Notes: generated by a model not told the origin, from the letters alone. A stretch of 64,000 nt of DNA from JBCCGI01 sp039029355 (GCA_039029355.1 JBCCGI010000029.1:1-64000); one strand, 5' to 3'; counted from the first letter of the stretch, positions 1-8,475 are shown. Numbers and translations are program-made.

Positions 1-63
1 GCGCGCCACGGGCGCGCCGAGATCCTGGCCAGCGTCCGCTTCCTGGTCGACGCCGGCGTCTAG
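1..63 (+). CDS. C-terminal fragment of an unidentified protein
   Basis: The first 63 bases read in frame 1 as 20 residues ending in FLVDAGV and a TAG stop. The rest of the gene lies outside the window. It is codirectional with thiD, 187 nt downstream. The fragment is too short to name, and the frame could be coincidental. Confidence 0.4.
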   Translation, partial: ARHGRAEILASVRFLVDAGV

Positions 64-250
64 CCCGACCTATCCATGGAGCTCACGCCAGACGCCGTCT
101 CTGCTCGCCAGGTCCCGACTTCGCTCTCTCGCCGTCCTCGACGACCCGTCCAGGTCGCCTCCGGGCGCCTCGGTCGCAAAGCCGCAACCTGGCGGCATCT
201 ACGACCCCTGGCGCTGACCTCCATGAATAGGACGGGCTAGGGAGCCTCCC

Positions 251-1048
251 GTGCCGCGCGTGCTGGTCGTCGCTGGCCACGACCCGACCGGCGGCGCCGG
301 CGTGGACGCCGACCGCGAGGCGATCGAGGCGCTGGGCGCCTCCGCCGCCTGCGTGATCACCGCCCGCACCGACCAGGCCCGCGTCGGCGCCGATCGAACG
401 CGCGTGCGGTCGCTCGGCGCCCGCGACCCGGGGGCCTGGCTGGCGGAGGCGCGCGCCGAGCTCGCCGACCCGCCCGCGGCCGTCAAGCTGGGGATGCTGC
501 CCGGTGCCGCCCACGTGCGGGCGGCGGCGCGGCTCCTGGGCGAGCTGCCGCCCGCGCTCCCGCGCGTGCTGGATCCGGTGCTGGCGGCCTCCGGCGGCGA
601 GGTCTTCCTGGATGCGGACGGCATCGAGGCGCTCCTGGCCGAGCTCCTGCCCCTGGCGCCCGCCGTGACCCCCAACGTGCCCGAGGCGGCGCGCCTCACG
701 GGGCTCGACGCCGCCGAGCTGGCGCGCGACCCCGACGCCCGGGTCGAGGCCGCGCGGCGCCTCCAGGCGGCGGGGGCGGGCCTGGTGGTGCTCAAGGGCG
801 GCCACGGCGACGAGGACCCGGTCCGCGAGCTGGTGCTCGCTCCGGGGGCTCCGCCGGCCTGGGCCGAGCACCCGCGGGTGCGCGGCAAGGGGCTGCACGG
901 GTCGGGCTGCCGCTTCGCCTCGGCCCTGGCCGCGGGCCTGGCGCAGGGCCTGGATGCGGTCGCCGCGAGCGCCCGCGCGGGGGAGCTGGTGGCGAATCGC
1001 ATCCAAGAGCTGGGCTCGGGGCTTGGCGCGGGCCCTTCGACTCGCTAA
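251..1048 (+). CDS. thiD: Hydroxymethylpyrimidine/phosphomethylpyrimidine kinase (ThiD family)
   Basis: This 265-residue protein looks like the ribokinase-fold kinase that phosphorylates HMP and HMP-P in cytosolic thiamine synthesis. The N-terminus VVAGHDPTGGAGVDAD matches the ThiD substrate-binding start. VLDPVLAASGGE, LTPN-like VTPNVPEA and LVVLKGGHG follow in family order. The C-terminal GLHGSGCRFASALAAGLA corresponds to the anion-hole/ATP motif, with GSGC where GTGC is usual. Length is typical. The start is GTG with AGGGAG upstream at about 239-244. The reading MPRVLVVAGHD places the motif at the extreme N-terminus, as expected. No TPP riboswitch is recognisable upstream and no other thi gene is adjacent. 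A related pyridoxine-type kinase is the main alternative. Confidence 0.85.
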   Translation: MPRVLVVAGHDPTGGAGVDADREAIEALGASAACVITARTDQARVGADRTRVRSLGARDPGAWLAEARAELADPPAAVKLGMLPGAAHVRAAARLLGELPPALPRVLDPVLAASGGEVFLDADGIEALLAELLPLAPAVTPNVPEAARLTGLDAAELARDPDARVEAARRLQAAGAGLVVLKGGHGDEDPVRELVLAPGAPPAWAEHPRVRGKGLHGSGCRFASALAAGLAQGLDAVAASARAGELVANRIQELGSGLGAGPSTR

Positions 1049-1064
1049 AGTCCTCGCCCCGCGA

Positions 1065-1139
1065 GCGGCTGTAGCTCAGTGGTAGAGCGCAACCTTGCCA
1101 AGGTTGATGTCGTGAGTTCGAATCTCATCAGCCGCTCCA
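1065..1139 (+). tRNA. tRNA-Gly (GCC anticodon)
   Basis: A full cloverleaf can be drawn. The acceptor stem GCGGCTG pairs with CAGCCGC, followed by discriminator T and an encoded CCA. The anticodon stem CAACC/GGTTG holds loop TTGCCAA, giving anticodon GCC. The T-loop is GTTCGAATC. It starts 17 nt after thiD and is followed by a T-rich terminator. Confidence 0.97.
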
Positions 1140-1155
1140 TCTCGCGGACATCAGG

Positions 1156-1178
1156 CGCCCCTTTGCGGGCGTTTTTTT
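1156..1178 (+). terminator. Rho-independent terminator after tRNA-Gly
   Basis: Stem CGCCC/GGGCG encloses a six-base loop and is followed directly by seven T residues (1172-1178). It lies 17 nt past the tRNA 3' end and ends the thiD/tRNA transcript before the TonB receptor gene. Confidence 0.75.
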
Positions 1179-1243
1179 GTGCCCCGGCCGCAGCGCCGCA
1201 GGGCCGTAACGTCCGCGGCGGGGGCGCCTAGGCCTTTCTCCGC

Positions 1244-3304
1244 ATGCTTCCGCTCCTCCTCGCCGCTTCGGCCAGCGCTCCCCAGGAGCCCGTTCCCGAG
1301 TCCGTCGTGACCGCTCCGCGGGCCGAGGAGACGATCACCCACTCCGACGCGCTGATCACGACGATCGAGGCCGGGGAGCTGGAGCGCTCCGCCGAGCGCT
1401 CTCTGCCCCAGGCGATCGAGGCCGCCGCCGAGGGCGGGCTGTGGCTCCAGGAGACCAACCTGGGCGGTGGCTCGGCCTTCCTGCGCGGGCTGACGGGCAA
1501 CCGCATCCTGATCGTGGTCGACGGCGTGCGGGTCAACGACGGCACCACCCGCCTGGGCCCCAACCAGAGCCTGAACGGCTTCGACCCGGCCACGATCGAG
1601 CGCGTCGAGGTGCTGCGCGGGCCGGCCTCGGTGCTGTACGGCTCCGACGCGATCGGCGGCGTGATCCTGATGTGGACCAAGCGGGCCCGGCCCACCGGCA
1701 AGGAGGGCGCCGTCGTCTCCGGCGGGGCCGGGACGCAGTACTCGACCGTCTTCGACGGCGGCAGCGCCTACGCCGACGCCAGCGTGCGGACCGAGTCCCA
1801 GGGCCTCTTCGCCGCCGCGACCTTCTTCGACTACGACGACGTCGAGAGCGCGGACGGCACCGTCCCCTTCACCGGCTACGACGGGCGCGGGTACTTCGGC
1901 TCCTACGAGGTCGACCTGGGCGAAGAGCGCGACCTGCGCCTGACCGCCAGCGTGCACCGCGACTTCGACGTGCCGCGCACCGACAAGCTGATCCCGGGCT
2001 TCGGGCAGACCGAGCCAACCCACCAGGTGTTCGACTTCGCGCTGCAGGACCGGCGGCGCTTCCTCCTGGCCTACACCGACCGCGGCGAGGGCCGCTTCAG
2101 CGACCGCGCGCAGGTGCGGCTCTCCTACCGCACCTACACCGAGGAGCGCGCGCGGCGCAGCACGGGATCGGACACGCTCGCCCGCGAGCGCGACGAGACC
2201 GAGACGCTCGGCCTGGGGGTGGACTTCCAGAAGTTCCTGGGCGACGACCACCTCCTGACCTACGGGCTCGACGTCGAGCTGGACCAGGTCGACTCGACGC
2301 GCCGCGACCTCGACGTGCCGACCGGCGTCCTCACGCCCAACGACGGCGCCTTCGCGCCGAACTCGGAGTACCTGCGCTCGGGCGTCTTCGTGCAGGACGA
2401 GACCAGCTTCGGCGGCTTCGACGCGACGCTCGGGGCGCGCTACTCCCTCTACGACTTCTCGTTCGACGCCTTCCCCAGCGCCGGCGGCGCCGACGAGAGC
2501 GGCAGCTTCGACGCGTTCACCGCCAGCTTGCAGCTCGCGCGCCAGCTCACCGACGCCACGCGGCTCACCGGCACCCTCGCCCAGGGCTTCCGCGCGCCGA
2601 ACCTGGACGACCTCGCGAACCGCGGCGAGTTCGCCGGCGGCCTGGAGCTGAACAACCCCGACCTCGAGCCCGAGGAGAGCCTGACCGCCGAGCTCGCGCT
2701 CGACCACGTCGAGGAGCGCTGGAGCGCCGGCGGCGCCGTCTTCGCCACGCGCATCGAGGACACGATCGGCCGCGAGCTGATCGACGAGGGCGACCCGGGC
2801 GTCAGCGGCGACGAGACCTTCCTGCGGCAGAACGTCGGCCGGGTCGAGATCTACGGCGTCGAGGCCTCGCTGCGCCACGACCTGGGCGACGCGGGGCTCG
2901 GCGCGGCGTACTCGGTGACGCTCACGCGCGGGCGGCAGTTCGACGACGTGGTCGATCCCGGCGACGGCGCGACCGACGCGCGCCGCATCCCGCCGCTCTT
3001 CGGCCGCGCGGCGCTCGAGTACCGGCCTGACGGGCAGCGCCTGGGCGTCTCGTGGCTCGACGTCGAGCTGCTGTGGGCCGACGACCAGGACCGCCTGAAC
3101 CCCCAGGACAAGGCCGACCCCCGGATCGACCCCGACGGGACGCCGGGCTGGGGCGTGGTGAACCTCCTGCTGGGCGGCGACGTGGGAGACGTCTCCTGGC
3201 ACGCGGGTTTGCACAACGCCTTCGACAAGTCTTACCGGGTCCACGCCAGCGGCTTCGACGCGCCGGGCAGGGGCCTGGTGTTCGGGGTAGACTGGAGGCC
3301 GTAG
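1244..3304 (+). CDS. TonB-dependent outer-membrane receptor
   Basis: The 686-residue protein is an outer-membrane gated barrel for energised uptake of a ligand such as a siderophore, cobalamin or oligosaccharide; the ligand cannot be read from sequence. A short hydrophobic start (MLPLLLAASASA) serves as signal peptide. The plug domain occupies about residues 20-150 and includes RGLTGNRILIVVDGVRVND and the conserved RVEVLRGPASVLYGSDAIGG. The remainder alternates as beta-barrel strands with the family motif FRAPNLDDL near 455 and ends in an aromatic strand (FGVDWRP). No typical TonB box is obvious, although ESVVTAPR near residue 20 may serve. The gene lies 2 nt before tonB, so receptor and energiser are probably cotranscribed. 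No cobalamin riboswitch is visible in the short leader. Confidence 0.92.
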   Translation: MLPLLLAASASAPQEPVPESVVTAPRAEETITHSDALITTIEAGELERSAERSLPQAIEAAAEGGLWLQETNLGGGSAFLRGLTGNRILIVVDGVRVNDGTTRLGPNQSLNGFDPATIERVEVLRGPASVLYGSDAIGGVILMWTKRARPTGKEGAVVSGGAGTQYSTVFDGGSAYADASVRTESQGLFAAATFFDYDDVESADGTVPFTGYDGRGYFGSYEVDLGEERDLRLTASVHRDFDVPRTDKLIPGFGQTEPTHQVFDFALQDRRRFLLAYTDRGEGRFSDRAQVRLSYRTYTEERARRSTGSDTLARERDETETLGLGVDFQKFLGDDHLLTYGLDVELDQVDSTRRDLDVPTGVLTPNDGAFAPNSEYLRSGVFVQDETSFGGFDATLGARYSLYDFSFDAFPSAGGADESGSFDAFTASLQLARQLTDATRLTGTLAQGFRAPNLDDLANRGEFAGGLELNNPDLEPEESLTAELALDHVEERWSAGGAVFATRIEDTIGRELIDEGDPGVSGDETFLRQNVGRVEIYGVEASLRHDLGDAGLGAAYSVTLTRGRQFDDVVDPGDGATDARRIPPLFGRAALEYRPDGQRLGVSWLDVELLWADDQDRLNPQDKADPRIDPDGTPGWGVVNLLLGGDVGDVSWHAGLHNAFDKSYRVHASGFDAPGRGLVFGVDWRP

Positions 3305-3306
3305 CC

Positions 3307-4044
3307 ATGAGCACGCGGGTGCGGCAGCCGGCGAGCGGGGCAGCTCGTAGTTTTTTCACCTCCACGGCCGTTCACGCGGCGGTGCTGGGGGCGGGCTGTG
3401 TGTTTGGCCTGAAGACGGCCCTGGAGGCCTCTGAGCTAGAGACCGAACCCCGCGTCGCCCAGGTCGTCGCGATCGAGCCCACGCCGATCTTCCCCGACGA
3501 GCCGGAGCCCGAGGAGCCGCTCGAGACCGAGCTCCCCGACGAGTTCGAGCCCGACGTCGAGCTCGTGCCGGTCGACTTCGACCCCGAGCCGGTGGTCTTC
3601 CGCGAGTCGCACCTGAGCGAGCTGCCCGACGCCGACCCCGCCCTCGACGCGTTTGAGCCCGTCAGCTGGGAGCTGGTGCCGCCCGCCCCCGAGCCGGAGC
3701 CCGAGCCCATCGTCGAGCCGGCGCCGGTCGCGCCTCCGCCGGTGCAGGCGGCCCCGGTCGTCCTGGTCGAGCGCATGCCCCCGATCAAGCGCGACGGCTC
3801 GGACCCCGACTACCCGCGCATGTCGGCCCGCCGCGGCGAAGAGGGCGTGGTGGTCTGCCTGCTGCACGTCGACACCGCAGGCCGCGTCACGCGGGTCGAG
3901 GTCGAGGAGTCGAGCGGCTTCTCGCGCCTGGACGACGCCGCCGTCGAGCGCCTGCGCACCTGGCGCTTCCAGCCCGGTACCCTGGGCGGCGAGCCGGTCG
4001 CGGCGACCTACCGCCACCGCGTGCGCTTCCAGCTCGGCGGGTAG
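3307..4044 (+). CDS. tonB: Energy transducer TonB
   Basis: This 245-residue protein fits TonB, which links the inner-membrane ExbBD motor to outer-membrane receptors. A single membrane segment lies at about residues 15-40 (STAVHAAVLGAGCVFGLKTA). A long acidic, proline-rich periplasmic spacer of E-P and D-P repeats follows (about 55-150). The C-terminal TonB domain is at about 165-245, with YPRMSARRGEEGVVV, VEVEESSGFSRLDDAA and LRTWRFQP. The ATG at 3307 directly follows the receptor stop; upstream in-frame codons fall within the receptor gene and were discarded. No exbB or exbD is seen nearby, so the motor must be encoded elsewhere. Confidence 0.93.
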   Translation: MSTRVRQPASGAARSFFTSTAVHAAVLGAGCVFGLKTALEASELETEPRVAQVVAIEPTPIFPDEPEPEEPLETELPDEFEPDVELVPVDFDPEPVVFRESHLSELPDADPALDAFEPVSWELVPPAPEPEPEPIVEPAPVAPPPVQAAPVVLVERMPPIKRDGSDPDYPRMSARRGEEGVVVCLLHVDTAGRVTRVEVEESSGFSRLDDAAVERLRTWRFQPGTLGGEPVAATYRHRVRFQLGG

Positions 4045-4088
4045 AGCGGGTCGCGCTCGGCGCGGGCGTAGCCTATCGTTTCCGCCCG

Positions 4089-6089
4089 ATGCGCACCCTA
4101 GGCGTGGACACCGGCGGCACGTTCACGGACGTGGTCCTCAAGGACGGCGACCGCACCGAGGTGGCCAAGCTGCCCTCGACGCCCGACGCTCCCGCGCGTG
4201 CGGTCCTGGGCGGACTCGAGCTGCTCGGCGGCATCGCGGCCGGGACGCACGTGGTGCACGGCACGACCGTCGCGCTCAACGCGCTCCTCACCGGGCGCAC
4301 CGCGCCGGCCGCGCTGGTGGCGGGGGAGGGCTTCGCCGACCTGCTGGAGATCGGCCGCCAGGAGCGCCCCGACATCTACGACCTGTTCCCGCGCAAGCCG
4401 CGGCCGCTGGTGCCGCGCGAGCTGCGCTTCGAGGTCGGGCAGCGTAGCTGGCCCGATCCCGACGACCCCGGGAAGCTGCGCGAGGTGAGCGCGCCCGCCA
4501 CGGGCGACCTCGAGCGGCTCGCGCGCCGCCTGCGGCGCTCAGGAGCGCAGAGCGTCGCCGTGTGCCTGCTGCACAGCTACGCCGACCCGCGCATCGAGGC
4601 CGACGTCGCCGCGGCGCTCGCGGGCACCGGGCTGCCGATCACGACCTCGGCCGGGCTCCTCGCGGAGCATCGCGAGGTCGAGCGCTTCTCGACCGCCGTC
4701 GTGAACGCGGTGCTCGTTCCGCTCATGCGCGACTACCTCGGGCCGCTCGAGGGCGCGGTGGCGCCGGCGCGGCTCTCGATCCTGCAGTCGAGCGGCGGCA
4801 CCCTGCCGGCGGAGCGCGCGGCCCTAGAGCCGGTGCGCGTGCTGCTCTCCGGCCCCGCCGGCGGCGTGGTCGGCGCGGCCCGCGCGGCGGTCGAGGCCGG
4901 CTTCCAGCGCCTGGTCGGCCTCGACATGGGCGGCACCAGCACCGACGTCGCCTTCCACGACGCGCGCGGCGAGGAGCAGGAGGCGAGCGCCGTGCAGCCG
5001 CTGCAGATCGCCGGCTATCCGATCGGTGTGCCGTCGCTCGACATCCACACGATCGGCTGCGGCGGCGGCTCGCTCGTCACGGTCGACTCCGGCGGCGTGC
5101 TGCACGTCGGCCCCGAGAGCGCCGGCGCCGATCCCGGCCCGGTGTGCTACGGCCGGAGCGACCGGCTCACCGTCACCGACGCGCACGTGCAGCTGGGGCA
5201 CATCGCTTCGGGGACGTTCCTGGGCGGCGAGCTGGAGCTGGACGTCGACGCGGTGGCGCGCGCCTTCGAGCGGCTGGGCAAGCGGCTCGGCGTGTCGGCG
5301 CGCGCGGCGGCCGAGGCGGTGCTCGCGGTCGCGCGCGCCGCGATGCGCCGCGCGATCGGCGTGATGACGATGCAGCGCGGCGAGGACCCCGCGCGCCTGC
5401 CGCTGGTCGCCTTCGGCGGCGCGGGCGGGCTGCAGGGGGCCGCGCTCGCGGCGAGCCTCGGCATGGAGGCCGCGCTGGTGCCGCGCTACCCCGGCGCGCT
5501 GTCGGCGGCGGGGATGGCGTCCGCCGACGCGCTGCGCGAGAGCGCGCGCTCGCCGCTCGCGCCGCTCGCCGACTGGCCGGCGACGAAGCGCCGCGCGGTC
5601 TTCCGCGAGCTTGACGCCGCCGGGCGCGCGAGCCTGCGCGACGCCGGCCACCGCGCGCGCGACATCCGCTTTGAGCACCGGCTCGACCTGCGCTACCGCG
5701 GGCAGTCGTTCGAGCTGCGCCTGGCGGACGCCGCGCGGGTCGACCCGGCCGAGGCCTTCCACCGTGCCCACGAGCGCCTCTACGGCTACCGGCTGCCGGG
5801 GCGCGAGATCCAGCTGGTGTGCCTGCGCAGCCGGGCGGTGGTCGCCTCGACCCCGGCCGCCGCGCGCCGTCCGCGCGCCCGCAAGCTGCCGGCGGACGCG
5901 GTGCTCGGCCGCCGCCGCGCCGTGCTCGGCCGCGCCGCGCAGACCCCGGTGGTGGCGCGCGACGCGCTCGCCCCCGGAACCCGCTTCGAGGGGCCGGCGC
6001 TGGTCCAGGAGTACTCCGGCACCACGCTGGTGCCGCCCGGAGCGGCGGTCGAGGTGACCCGCGGCGGGCACCTGTTGATCCGGCCCTGA
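4089..6089 (+). CDS. Hydantoinase/oxoprolinase A-like protein
   Basis: The 666-residue protein belongs to the HyuA/acetone carboxylase beta/oxoprolinase family, whose members use an ASKHA-type ATPase fold in ATP-dependent opening or carboxylation reactions in the cytosol. GVDTGGTFTDVVL at residues 5-17 is the phosphate-binding motif. VVHGTTVALNALL, LSGPAGGVVGA and VGLDMGGTSTDVAF follow in family order, and the C-terminus carries the hydantoinase A C domain (LDLRYRGQSFEL). Length is typical for HyuA. Such proteins normally work with a HyuB partner next door; none is present here, so the substrate is unknown. A hairpin and T5 run follow the stop. Confidence 0.88.
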   Translation: MRTLGVDTGGTFTDVVLKDGDRTEVAKLPSTPDAPARAVLGGLELLGGIAAGTHVVHGTTVALNALLTGRTAPAALVAGEGFADLLEIGRQERPDIYDLFPRKPRPLVPRELRFEVGQRSWPDPDDPGKLREVSAPATGDLERLARRLRRSGAQSVAVCLLHSYADPRIEADVAAALAGTGLPITTSAGLLAEHREVERFSTAVVNAVLVPLMRDYLGPLEGAVAPARLSILQSSGGTLPAERAALEPVRVLLSGPAGGVVGAARAAVEAGFQRLVGLDMGGTSTDVAFHDARGEEQEASAVQPLQIAGYPIGVPSLDIHTIGCGGGSLVTVDSGGVLHVGPESAGADPGPVCYGRSDRLTVTDAHVQLGHIASGTFLGGELELDVDAVARAFERLGKRLGVSARAAAEAVLAVARAAMRRAIGVMTMQRGEDPARLPLVAFGGAGGLQGAALAASLGMEAALVPRYPGALSAAGMASADALRESARSPLAPLADWPATKRRAVFRELDAAGRASLRDAGHRARDIRFEHRLDLRYRGQSFELRLADAARVDPAEAFHRAHERLYGYRLPGREIQLVCLRSRAVVASTPAAARRPRARKLPADAVLGRRRAVLGRAAQTPVVARDALAPGTRFEGPALVQEYSGTTLVPPGAAVEVTRGGHLLIRP

Positions 6090-6093
6090 CGGG

Positions 6094-6119
6094 CCGTGGA
6101 GCCCCACGGGGCCGTTTTT
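6094..6119 (+). terminator. Probable rho-independent terminator
   Basis: CCGTGG and CCACGG form a six-base-pair stem around AGCC, followed by GGCCG and five T residues, 4 nt beyond the hydantoinase-like stop. The spacer between stem and T-run is slightly long, so strength is uncertain. Confidence 0.5.
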
Positions 6120-6218
6120 GAGCGCCCCCGGCGTCCCCGGCGCTCCCGGCGCTCATCGGGCGCTTCGGGCCGCGAGCCCCTTGGTCGCGGCCCTTCGGCT
6201 TGCTTAAATGGCACCGCC

Positions 6219-6839
6219 ATGCCCCCTGCCCAGGAAAACGCCGTGCCCGCCGAGCAAGCCTCCGGAGGACTGGGAAAGCTCCTCTACGACCTGCGCCACC
6301 GCCGCCGGCGCTTCCGCCAGTTCCTGGGCTGGCTCTTCGTCTTTGCGGTGTCGTTCCTCGGGCACCCGACCGTGCCGGCGCTGTTCTGGTCCGGCGTGGT
6401 CGTGGTCGTGGCCGGCATGGCGATGCGGATGTGGGCCTCGGGCTTCGTGCGCAAGAACCAGGTGCTGGCGACCAACGGCCCCTACGCGCGCGTCCGGCAC
6501 CCGCTGTACACCGGCAACCTCCTGATCTGCATCGGCTTCTCGCTCGCCTCGGGCGCGTGGTGGGCCTGGCCGGTCGGCATCGCGTTCGTCGCGCTCTTCT
6601 ACCCGACCTCGATCGCGTACGAGGATCAGAAGCTGCGCCGGCTCTTCCCCGAGGAGTGGGAGCCGTGGGCGAGCGTCACGCCGGCGATCGTGCCGAGCCT
6701 GAAGCCGACGACGGCCGCGTCGGACGACACGTGGCGCTGGTCGTTCTCCCAGAGCCTGATGAAGAACGGCGAGCCGATCTACGTGCTCGTGATGTGCGGC
6801 TGTCTCGCTTGGCTCTGGCGCCTCCTATCCGCAGGATAG
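6219..6839 (+). CDS. Isoprenylcysteine methyltransferase-like membrane protein
   Basis: This 206-residue membrane protein resembles the ICMT/PEMT-like methyltransferase superfamily. Hydrophobic segments lie at about residues 40-58, 63-82, 105-125 and 125-140, with a further one at the C-terminus. The family pattern NGPYARVRHPLYTGNLLI (about 88-105) is the SAM-associated GPYxxVRHPxY motif, and a later EEWEPW continues the typical C-terminal region. The acceptor is unknown and may be a lipid or small molecule. The start at 6219 precedes the membrane segments. The stop lies inside a hairpin that covers the ribosome-binding site of the next gene, suggesting translational coupling with the phospholipase D gene 6 nt downstream. 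Confidence 0.8.
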   Translation: MPPAQENAVPAEQASGGLGKLLYDLRHRRRRFRQFLGWLFVFAVSFLGHPTVPALFWSGVVVVVAGMAMRMWASGFVRKNQVLATNGPYARVRHPLYTGNLLICIGFSLASGAWWAWPVGIAFVALFYPTSIAYEDQKLRRLFPEEWEPWASVTPAIVPSLKPTTAASDDTWRWSFSQSLMKNGEPIYVLVMCGCLAWLWRLLSAG

Positions 6840-6843
6840 GAGG
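6821..6843 (+). promoter_or_regulatory. Perfect hairpin masking the phospholipase D ribosome-binding site
   Basis: CCTCCTATCC (6821-6830) and GGATAGGAGG (6834-6843) form a ten-base-pair perfect stem with a GCA loop. The right arm contains the AGGAGG Shine-Dalgarno of the gene starting at 6846 and the TAG stop of the upstream gene (6837-6839). Ribosomes finishing the upstream gene would open it, so the layout predicts coupled translation. The coupling is inferred from geometry. Confidence 0.65.
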
Positions 6844-6845
6844 GC

Positions 6846-8105
6846 ATGACCGAGCAGCGACCGGACCTCCGTTTCGCGCGCGTCTGCATCTTCCTGACCC
6901 TGGCCGTCACGCTCGCCGTCGAGGCGTTCGGGCAGGAGTCGGGTGAACCCCGGGCGACCCCCGCGGCGACGCTCGAGCTCGTGCAGACCGTCCCCGCGGG
7001 AACCGAGCTGGGCCTCGAGGGTCTGCGCGACACGCACGTCGTTTGGCGCGAGATGATCGACGGCGCGACGCAGCGCATCGACCTGGCGCACTTCTACGCC
7101 TCGAACGCGCCTGAGCCCGGCGCCGGACGCTTGGAGCCGATCGTGCAGGCGCTTGAGCGCGCCGCCGAGCGCGGGGTGCGCGTGCGCTTCCTCGCCGACA
7201 AGAAGTTCTACGGCACCTATCCCGACACGCTCGACCGCATCGACGCGCGCGAAGGCGCCGAGGTGCGCATCTACGACGTCGACGCGCTGACCGGCGGCGT
7301 GCTGCACGCCAAGTGGATGCTGGTCGATGGACGCGAGGGCTTCCTCGGCAGCCAGAACTTCGACTGGCGCGCGCTCGAGCACATCCAGGAGCTGGGCGTG
7401 CGGTTCACCGGGGCGCCGCTGATGGCGGCTTTCGACGAGCTGTTCGAGCTCGACTGGCGCCAGGCGGCGGACGAGACGCAGGTGATCGACTGGTCCGTGC
7501 CCGCCGCACCGGCGGCCGCCGCGGTGACCGCCGACGGCACGCGGGTGACGCCGGTCTACAGCCCGAAGGCCCGCATCCCGCGCGGCGAGCTGTGGGACCT
7601 GCCGCGGCTCGTCGCCGCCATCGACGGCGCCGAGCGCAGCGTGCGCGTGCAGCTTCTGAACTACCGCACCGTGGCCTATGGCGAAGGCTACTGGGACGGC
7701 CTCGAGACCCCGCTGCGGCGCGCCGCGGCGCGCGGCGTTAAGGTCGAGCTCCTGGTGTCGCACTGGGCGACCTCGCGCGGGACGGTCGAGGGGCTAAAGA
7801 GCCTCACCGTGCTCCCGAACGTCGAGGTGCGCGTGCTGACCGTGCCCGAGAACGAGGCCGGCTTCGTGCCCTTCGCGCGCGTCGCGCACTCCAAGCTGAT
7901 GGCGGTCGACGGGAGCTTCGCCTGGATCGGCACCAGCAACTGGCAGCGCGGCTACTTCTACGAGAGCCGCAACGTCGGGCTGGTGCTCGAGGGCGGCGCG
8001 GCGCCGGCGACGATCGATCGGTACTTCCGGATGGGTTGGGGCTCGCCGCACGCGGTGCCGGTGGACCCGGCGCGGGACTATCCGAAGCCGCGGGTGGGGG
8101 AGTAG
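6846..8105 (+). CDS. Secreted phospholipase D-like protein with two HKD motifs
   Basis: This 419-residue protein has an N-terminal signal segment (about residues 10-30, ending near AFGQ) and two complete PLD active-site motifs. The first is HAKWMLVDGREGFLGSQN at 154-171. The second is HSKLMAVDGSFAWIGTSN at 348-365. Each supplies the His, Lys, Asp and Asn expected. Spacing, the LNYRTVAYGEGYWDGL region and a final NW/YF pattern recall PLD3/PLD4-type exported members more than cardiolipin synthase. The substrate could be a phospholipid or a nucleic acid. AGGAGG precedes the ATG but is held in a hairpin with the end of the upstream methyltransferase gene, so the two are likely one translational unit. 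Confidence 0.87.
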   Translation: MTEQRPDLRFARVCIFLTLAVTLAVEAFGQESGEPRATPAATLELVQTVPAGTELGLEGLRDTHVVWREMIDGATQRIDLAHFYASNAPEPGAGRLEPIVQALERAAERGVRVRFLADKKFYGTYPDTLDRIDAREGAEVRIYDVDALTGGVLHAKWMLVDGREGFLGSQNFDWRALEHIQELGVRFTGAPLMAAFDELFELDWRQAADETQVIDWSVPAAPAAAAVTADGTRVTPVYSPKARIPRGELWDLPRLVAAIDGAERSVRVQLLNYRTVAYGEGYWDGLETPLRRAAARGVKVELLVSHWATSRGTVEGLKSLTVLPNVEVRVLTVPENEAGFVPFARVAHSKLMAVDGSFAWIGTSNWQRGYFYESRNVGLVLEGGAAPATIDRYFRMGWGSPHAVPVDPARDYPKPRVGE

Positions 8106-8475
8106 CGGCTCTCCCCAAGGCGACCCGCTCGAACCGCTCGAACCGCTCGAACCGGGCGAACCGGGCGAACCGGGCGAACCGGGCGAACCGGGCGAACCAG
8201 GCGAACCGGGCGAACCAGGCGAACCAGGCGAACCAGGCGAACCAGGCGAACCAGGCGAACCAGGCGAACCAGGCGCTCCGCTCTCGGCCCGGCGGGCCGT
8301 AGCGGGCCACGTAGCTCGCGCTCGGCAGAACCCGCGGTCCTGAGCCCGCGCGTCGCTCCCGTTCCCAACCGCGGCATCGGGTCGCAGGCACCAGGAGCCG
8401 CGCGAGCGGGGTCGGCCGACGAATCCCAATCGCCGGGCCGCCCGGAGCCCCCCACGCGCTAATCTGCCCCGCGCC
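8106..8475. other. 370-nt intergenic stretch between phospholipase D and plsY genes
   Basis: The first half is the 9-nt tandem array described separately. The remainder (8275-8475) is GC-rich with no convincing gene, terminator or RNA. Minus-strand frames through the array give collagen-like Gly-Ser-Pro triplets, but they run into the phospholipase gene antisense and have no credible start. Confidence 0.6.
8122..8274. repeat. Minisatellite: 17 tandem copies of a 9-nt unit
   Basis: Seventeen uninterrupted 9-base units run from 8122 to 8274. The first is GACCCGCTC. Two GAACCGCTC follow, then five GAACCGGGC, one GAACCAGGC, one GAACCGGGC and seven GAACCAGGC. The graded order of variants indicates growth by slippage or unequal exchange. 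Being a multiple of three it is open in all frames, but no gene can be supported across it. Confidence 0.95.

Noticed and set aside
64..250. Possible TPP riboswitch before thiD
   Set aside because: The conserved CTGAGA and ACCTGATCTGG-type elements were not found in the 187-nt leader.
8122..8274. CRISPR-like array
   Set aside because: Units are 9 nt and contiguous with no spacers, and no cas genes are nearby.
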